Position numbers and translations under genes: made by a program. From Bacteroidota bacterium (GTDB lineage Bacteria > Bacteroidota > Bacteroidia > Bacteroidales > JAAYUG01), in the NCBI GenBank assembly GCA_021812865.1, contig JAKAMP010000032.1, positions 1 through 11,028 of the forward strand: a stretch of DNA of 11,028 bases, read 5' to 3'. This document shows positions 7,835-11,028 of the stretch, piece after piece. How positions within the stretch are numbered: position 1 is the first letter of the stretch; each line of letters begins with the position of its first letter. The notes under the pieces were generated by a model. The model saw only the letters and a program-made list of their open reading frames with translations. It was not told the origin of the DNA and did not search any database.

Positions 7835-8101
7835 GTGAATAAAAAACCTGTCATAGCAGGACTTCGTTCCATCAAGCTCGAGATGATGCCGGGAGAATAT
7901 TATTGGTGCGCCTGTGGCAAAAGCAAAAATCAGCCTTTTTGTGACGGATCACATCGGGGAACCGGTTTCTTTCCGGTAAAAACAGTGATCACAGAAAAAA
8001 AGCTGGTAAAATGGTGCGCCTGCAAGCACACACTGACGCCTCCATTCTGTGATCACTCGCACAGGAACCTTGAAGGGTACACTCCCAAAGAAGAAATGTA
8101 A
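7835..8101 (+). CDS. Small CDGSH-type iron-sulfur protein with two motifs
   Basis: 88 residues, cytoplasmic, no signal peptide. It carries two CDGSH zinc-finger-like motifs, each with the three-Cys one-His ligand set that binds a redox-active [2Fe-2S] cluster in this family (as in mitoNEET). The first set is Cys25, Cys27, Cys36, His40 (CACGKS, PFCDGSH). The second is Cys61, Cys63, Cys72, His76 (CACKHT, PFCDHSH). The second motif has His in place of the conserved Gly, but all ligands are kept with the normal spacing. The start is GTG at 7835, because an in-frame stop lies just upstream and the first ATG (codon 17) would trim the conserved N-terminal strand. Single-chain proteins with two motifs are a known bacterial arrangement. 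The role is probably electron transfer or cluster handling, but no partner is visible nearby. It converges on the creatininase-like gene with 22 bp between stops. Confidence 0.88.
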   Translation: MNKKPVIAGLRSIKLEMMPGEYYWCACGKSKNQPFCDGSHRGTGFFPVKTVITEKKLVKWCACKHTLTPPFCDHSHRNLEGYTPKEEM

Positions 8102-8123
8102 GCCTTTCCCTGTTCCCGCCCGG

Positions 8124-9026
8124 CTATTGCTTTGTATTCAGGGGATTCTGTGCTTCCCTGTAGAATTCGTCCTGCAGGGTTTTTATCGTATTGTCCTTTT
8201 TCATGATGCTGATGAGTTTTGCCAGCTGGTCGGCCTTGTAATTAAGCTGGAAATTGCCAAAATCTGCATTGGCTTTGCCGGCATCGCCTGCATAATGGTT
8301 AGGATAACGCGCGAACCACCAGATCCCGGTGTACATGTAAGGAATTTTACTGAGCCGTTTCTGGTTGGCTCCCGACTGGGAGTTGGCTTTGTCGAGTTCC
8401 ACCAGGTCGGGACGAATGGCCATGACCATGGATGTTTCCGCTTCATCGGCATGATCGCCCTTGTAGGATTTCAGCATGCTTTTGAATTTGGCGGAGTAAG
8501 CGGAATCGGGTGCCCACTCAAATACCACCACGGTGTAATCCTTGGGACTTTCAAGCTGCGACATGCAGAAATAATTCAGGAAATCATTGTTTCCACCATG
8601 GCCATTTACAATGATGATTTTCTTGAATCCATTTCTCGAAAGTTCATTGAGGGTTTCCTGCAGCATATTCCATATGGTTTCATGGCTGTAAGCAATCACA
8701 CCGGGCTGATGCCTGGCTTCATTGATCTGTCCCACAAAATAAGGAGGAAAGATCACGGCGTATTCCTTCAGTGCCGCGCGTCTGGCCAATTCCCTGCTTT
8801 GAAGTATGTCGCTGCCAATGGGCAACTGCGGTCCATGCTTTTCAATAATTCCCATGGGAAGAAGGCAAACGCCTTCCGATTTGGCAACCGCCTGCACAAA
8901 ATCAGGGGCAGTGAGTTCTTCCATCTGCACCGAAAGGGTGTGCTGGCTTGATGATGCGGTTTGCGCCATACCCATGGCGCCAATACCCATCATCATGATT
9001 AAAGCGAATGTTCTGACAGTTTTCAT
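8124..9026 (-). CDS. Exported creatininase-family amidohydrolase
   Basis: 300 residues from the ATG at 9026; another in-frame ATG at 9032 would add two residues. An N-terminal signal peptide (MKTVRTF, Met-rich hydrophobic core, likely cleaved after GMA) predicts export. The body matches the creatininase family of metal-dependent amidohydrolases. In the numbering of the longer form, the motifs are EKHGPQLPIGSD (Glu64, His66, Asp75), VNGHGGNND (His145) and HADEAETS (His194, Glu199). These are the family's usual metal-site and active-site blocks. Characterised members open cyclic or small amides such as creatinine, or formamide intermediates in riboflavin and deazaflavin pathways. Those are normally cytoplasmic, so the signal peptide argues against these roles. 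It lies 41 bp downstream of the serine hydrolase on the same strand and is probably co-transcribed with it. The substrate is unknown. Confidence 0.87.
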   Translation of the reverse strand: MKTVRTFALIMMMGIGAMGMAQTASSSQHTLSVQMEELTAPDFVQAVAKSEGVCLLPMGIIEKHGPQLPIGSDILQSRELARRAALKEYAVIFPPYFVGQINEARHQPGVIAYSHETIWNMLQETLNELSRNGFKKIIIVNGHGGNNDFLNYFCMSQLESPKDYTVVVFEWAPDSAYSAKFKSMLKSYKGDHADEAETSMVMAIRPDLVELDKANSQSGANQKRLSKIPYMYTGIWWFARYPNHYAGDAGKANADFGNFQLNYKADQLAKLISIMKKDNTIKTLQDEFYREAQNPLNTKQ

Positions 9027-9073
9027 CGGCATAAATTTAGTTGGTAAATATTGTTACAGATAAGTAGTTGCAT

Positions 9074-10366
9074 TTATTTTCCAGTCAATGCCTGGTAGAC
9101 CAGTATCCTGTACTTTTCCATGGTTTCGTTATAGGCATAGAAGGGCTGTACGTTCGAATAGATGAGAAATATGAGATCTTCCCTGGGATCGATGAGGTAA
9201 TCGGTGGCATACATTCCGCCCCATTTGAAAGAACCAATGCTATAGGGCAGTTTTCTGGCGGTTTTTTCGGTCATGACCTGGAATCCGAGTCCAAATTTAT
9301 CGTCGTTTCCCCACACCTCGCTGTCACCGATCTGATTGGTTGTCATCAGGTCGATGGTTTTCCTGCCCAGAATCTGGTGCCCGTTGAAACTTCCGCCATT
9401 GATCAGCATCTGGCAGAATTTTGCATAATCTTCAATGGTACCCACCAGGCCTGCACCACCCGTAAAGTAAGTCTTTGCGCCAGCCACTGGAAAGGTCTGG
9501 TTGGAGATATTGGGCGAAACCCTCAGCAGGCTGTCGGGACTTACCTTTTCATACAGGGTAACCAAACGGGACGCCTTGCTTTCAGGCAGGTAAAAATAGC
9601 TGTCGGTCATGCCCAGGGGTTCGAAAATATTTTTTTGCAGGTAAGCATCGAGTTTCATGCCTGAAAACAATTCCACCAGGTAACCGGCCACCTCGAGGTT
9701 CATTCCATAGCTGAACCGTGTACCCGGATCAAAAAGCAGGGGTTGGCGGGCTATCTTCTTAACCACTTGCCCGATGGTTTCTGCACGAAGCGAATTGTAA
9801 ATGGGTATGGTGTCCCTGGCAAACAAAGCATTGCCATAGGCAATCCCCGAGGTATGCGAAAGAAGGTTCCGGATAGTGATTTCCCTGGTTGCAGGCCGGG
9901 TAGTGTACTTGCCCGTCTTCTCATCGAGGGAAACCAGCACCTGGGGATTCCTGAATTCCGGAATATAAGCCGAAACAGGATCGTCAAGCAGGAACTTGCC
10001 TTGCTCATAAAGTTGCATCAGGGCCACAGTGACAATGGCCTTCGACTGCGAGGCAATCCTGAAAATATCATCCCTGCTGACTGCCTCTCTCTTCTCCACA
10101 TTCTTCCATCCGAATGACTTGAAATAGACTATTCTGGCATGCCGCGCCACCAGGATGACCGCATTAGGCATGATTGACTGGTTCACTTCGTGGCTGAAGA
10201 AGCTGTCGATTCGGGCAAGCCGCTCCGACGAAAATCCAATGTCTTCCGTCCGGCCAGCGACCGCAAAGTGCTGCTTATTTTCCGGGCTGTACTGGTCTCC
10301 CTTGTATACCGTGGTACAGGATGCAAGGATTAGAAGGAACGTAAAATGAAAGATTAAATTTCTCAT
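9074..10366 (-). CDS. Serine-hydrolase lipoprotein, beta-lactamase class C / EstB-type fold
   Basis: 430 residues, beginning with a lipoprotein signal (MRNLIFHF, lipobox LASC, Cys17), so a periplasmic or outer-membrane-anchored protein. It belongs to the beta-lactamase-related serine hydrolases (penicillin-binding-protein-like fold). Motif 1 is SQSK (Ser106, Lys109). Motif 2 is FSYGMN (Tyr220). LLSHTSG (168-174) is the typical family block, and KWGG (381-384) sits at the place of the third motif (KTG/HxG in beta-lactamases, WGG in many esterases). That makes an esterase, D-aminopeptidase-like enzyme or peptide hydrolase more likely than an antibiotic beta-lactamase. The single good ATG is at 10366. 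It appears to be the first gene of a pair with the creatininase-like gene. A 290-bp gap separates it from the TonB-like gene upstream on the same strand, so it probably has its own promoter, though no consensus box is visible. Confidence 0.88.
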   Translation of the reverse strand: MRNLIFHFTFLLILASCTTVYKGDQYSPENKQHFAVAGRTEDIGFSSERLARIDSFFSHEVNQSIMPNAVILVARHARIVYFKSFGWKNVEKREAVSRDDIFRIASQSKAIVTVALMQLYEQGKFLLDDPVSAYIPEFRNPQVLVSLDEKTGKYTTRPATREITIRNLLSHTSGIAYGNALFARDTIPIYNSLRAETIGQVVKKIARQPLLFDPGTRFSYGMNLEVAGYLVELFSGMKLDAYLQKNIFEPLGMTDSYFYLPESKASRLVTLYEKVSPDSLLRVSPNISNQTFPVAGAKTYFTGGAGLVGTIEDYAKFCQMLINGGSFNGHQILGRKTIDLMTTNQIGDSEVWGNDDKFGLGFQVMTEKTARKLPYSIGSFKWGGMYATDYLIDPREDLIFLIYSNVQPFYAYNETMEKYRILVYQALTGK

Positions 10367-10656
10367 GGTTTTATCTGATTTCGTATTGACATATTATTAT
10401 CAATGCATAATAACGTTAGGAATGGAACCTTTTCATTCGAAATATAGAAATATTTGTACCCATTTGTTCCCTATGCAGCGGCATTTATACCTCTTTTTGC
10501 GAAAGTGACCGGCATGGCATAAAAGGATCACGAAACCTATGCAGAAACAGTTTAGCAAAGACCGCATGAAAATAACAGAGAGGCCTGCATGAAAATAGTC
10601 TATTCCATACAGGCCTGCAAATCTTCGGGTATAACAATTCCTGTATAGCTAGGAAA
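10367..10656. other. Intergenic region between the serine-hydrolase and TonB-like genes
   Basis: This 290-bp AT-rich stretch contains no credible gene; the 62-codon minus-strand reading frame at 10485-10673 overlaps the TonB-like gene end and resembles nothing. It should hold the 3' end of the TonB-like transcript and the serine-hydrolase promoter. I found no TAnnTTTG box on the minus strand. A short AT-only inverted repeat (AAATAT 10440-10445, ATATTT 10450-10455) and the hairpin at 10581-10616 are the only visible structures. Confidence 0.6.
10581..10616 (-). repeat. Imperfect hairpin downstream of the TonB-like gene
   Basis: AGGCCTG (10581-10587) pairs with CAGGCCT (10610-10616). Inner pairs ATG/CAT (10589-10591 with 10606-10608) and AATA/TATT (10594-10597 with 10601-10604) close on a 3-nt loop. 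It lies about 40 bp after the TonB-like stop and could form at the 3' end of that transcript. The run of T expected of an intrinsic terminator is weak on both strands, so I call it a hairpin, possibly a terminator. It overlaps two short direct repeats described in the findings. Confidence 0.5.
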
Positions 10657-11028
10657 TTAATGCTGCAGGGCAAACTTAACGGGAATGAAGAAAATCACCC
10701 TGACGGGCGTGCCTCCCTGTTTACCTGGTTTCCAGAGAGGGGAGCGGGAGAGAACGCGGATGACTTCCTGGTCCAGATCGGGATGGACGCTTTTCATGAT
10801 GACTATATTCTGTACACTTCCATCCGTGCCGATCACAAAACCCGCTGTTACGGTACCTTCTATTCCGGCCTCGGCAGCGTCCTGCGGGTATACTACCTGC
10901 TTTTTCACCCATTCAGCAAACTTGTCAATTCCCTCTCCCAGAAAGGTGGGCATCTCCTCAACCCTTATAAAACTCTTGCCAAATATACCATTTCCGTCGG
11001 TTTCGGGTATGGTTTGCGGAGCGACAAG
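10657..11028 (-). CDS. TonB C-terminal-domain protein, 5' partial
   Basis: The reading frame runs open from the right edge of the window. The Met at 10953 is internal, because the 25 codons before it continue a recognisable protein (FIRVEEMPTF is the usual Bacteroidota lead-in to this domain). The visible 123 residues are a TonB C-terminal domain: FAEWVKKQVVYPQDAAEAGI, then EGTVTAGFVI, DGSVQNI, and the ending SPLWKPGKQGGTPVRV. This domain contacts the TonB box of outer-membrane receptors and transmits energy from ExbB/ExbD. In Bacteroidota it is also found at the end of BlaR1/M56-type peptidases and other periplasmic proteins. The missing N-terminus would decide between a true energy transducer and such a fusion. 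The gene ends 290 bp upstream of the serine hydrolase. Confidence 0.85.
   Translation of the reverse strand, partial: LVAPQTIPETDGNGIFGKSFIRVEEMPTFLGEGIDKFAEWVKKQVVYPQDAAEAGIEGTVTAGFVIGTDGSVQNIVIMKSVHPDLDQEVIRVLSRSPLWKPGKQGGTPVRVIFFIPVKFALQH

Noticed and set aside
8049..8951. A 300-codon plus-strand open frame opposite the creatininase-like gene.
   Set aside because: It is fully antisense to a gene with clear family motifs, and its translation shows no recognisable domain. It overlaps the end of the CDGSH gene and appears to be a shadow of the real gene's codon use.
9068..9664. A 198-codon plus-strand open frame opposite the serine hydrolase C-terminus.
   Set aside because: It is antisense to conserved beta-lactamase-fold motifs and has no family resemblance or separate promoter.
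9074..10366. Antibiotic-resistance beta-lactamase (AmpC).
   Set aside because: The protein shares the fold and the SxxK motif, but it has WGG instead of a KTG box, a lipoprotein anchor, and the HTSG block typical of the broad esterase/peptidase group. Resistance cannot be claimed.

Overview
The window looks like part of a chromosome from the phylum Bacteroidota, most likely a polysaccharide-degrading member of the Bacteroidales or a related order. This is inferred from protein style: lipoprotein and Sec signals on most enzymes, a GH106-like/GH2/CE15 carbohydrate-enzyme set, a TonB C-terminal domain of Bacteroidota type, A-rich start regions without clear Shine-Dalgarno sites, and one good match to the Bacteroidota -7 promoter box. 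It holds eight protein-coding genes. Two are cut by the window edges. I see no RNA gene, insertion sequence, CRISPR array or phage gene.

Layout. Bases 3-2912 (+) hold most of a large GH106-like glycoside hydrolase whose N-terminus lies outside the window. It is followed by an unusual 42-bp tandem repeat that merges into a strong intrinsic terminator (2911-3041). Bases 3153-4313 (+) encode a membrane-anchored metallophosphoesterase. Facing it on the minus strand are a GH2 lipoprotein glycosidase (5617-7653) and, downstream of it, an exported CE15-like glucuronoyl esterase (4343-5494). A divergent intergenic region with an inverted repeat and a candidate promoter separates the GH2 gene from a small two-motif CDGSH iron-sulfur protein (7835-8101, +). 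The right part is all minus strand: an exported creatininase-family amidohydrolase (8124-9026), a serine-hydrolase lipoprotein of the class C beta-lactamase fold (9074-10366), and the C-terminal end of a TonB-like protein (10657-11028).

How the genes may work together. The GH106-like enzyme, the GH2 enzyme and the CE15 esterase suggest attack on plant-type or algal polysaccharide carrying rhamnose, uronic acid and neutral sugars. No SusC/SusD pair, sensor or transporter is visible, so this is at most an edge or satellite of a polysaccharide utilisation locus. The serine hydrolase and creatininase-like protein are 41 bp apart and could be a two-gene unit for envelope amide or ester hydrolysis. 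The metallophosphoesterase and the CDGSH protein look like housekeeping or accessory genes.

I do not see convincing evidence of a wholly new multi-gene system. The most distinctive signals are the 42-bp repeat with phased palindromes fused to a terminator, the CE15 protein that lacks the canonical catalytic acid, and the dyad-rich intergenic regions at 7753-7799 and 10564-10619.
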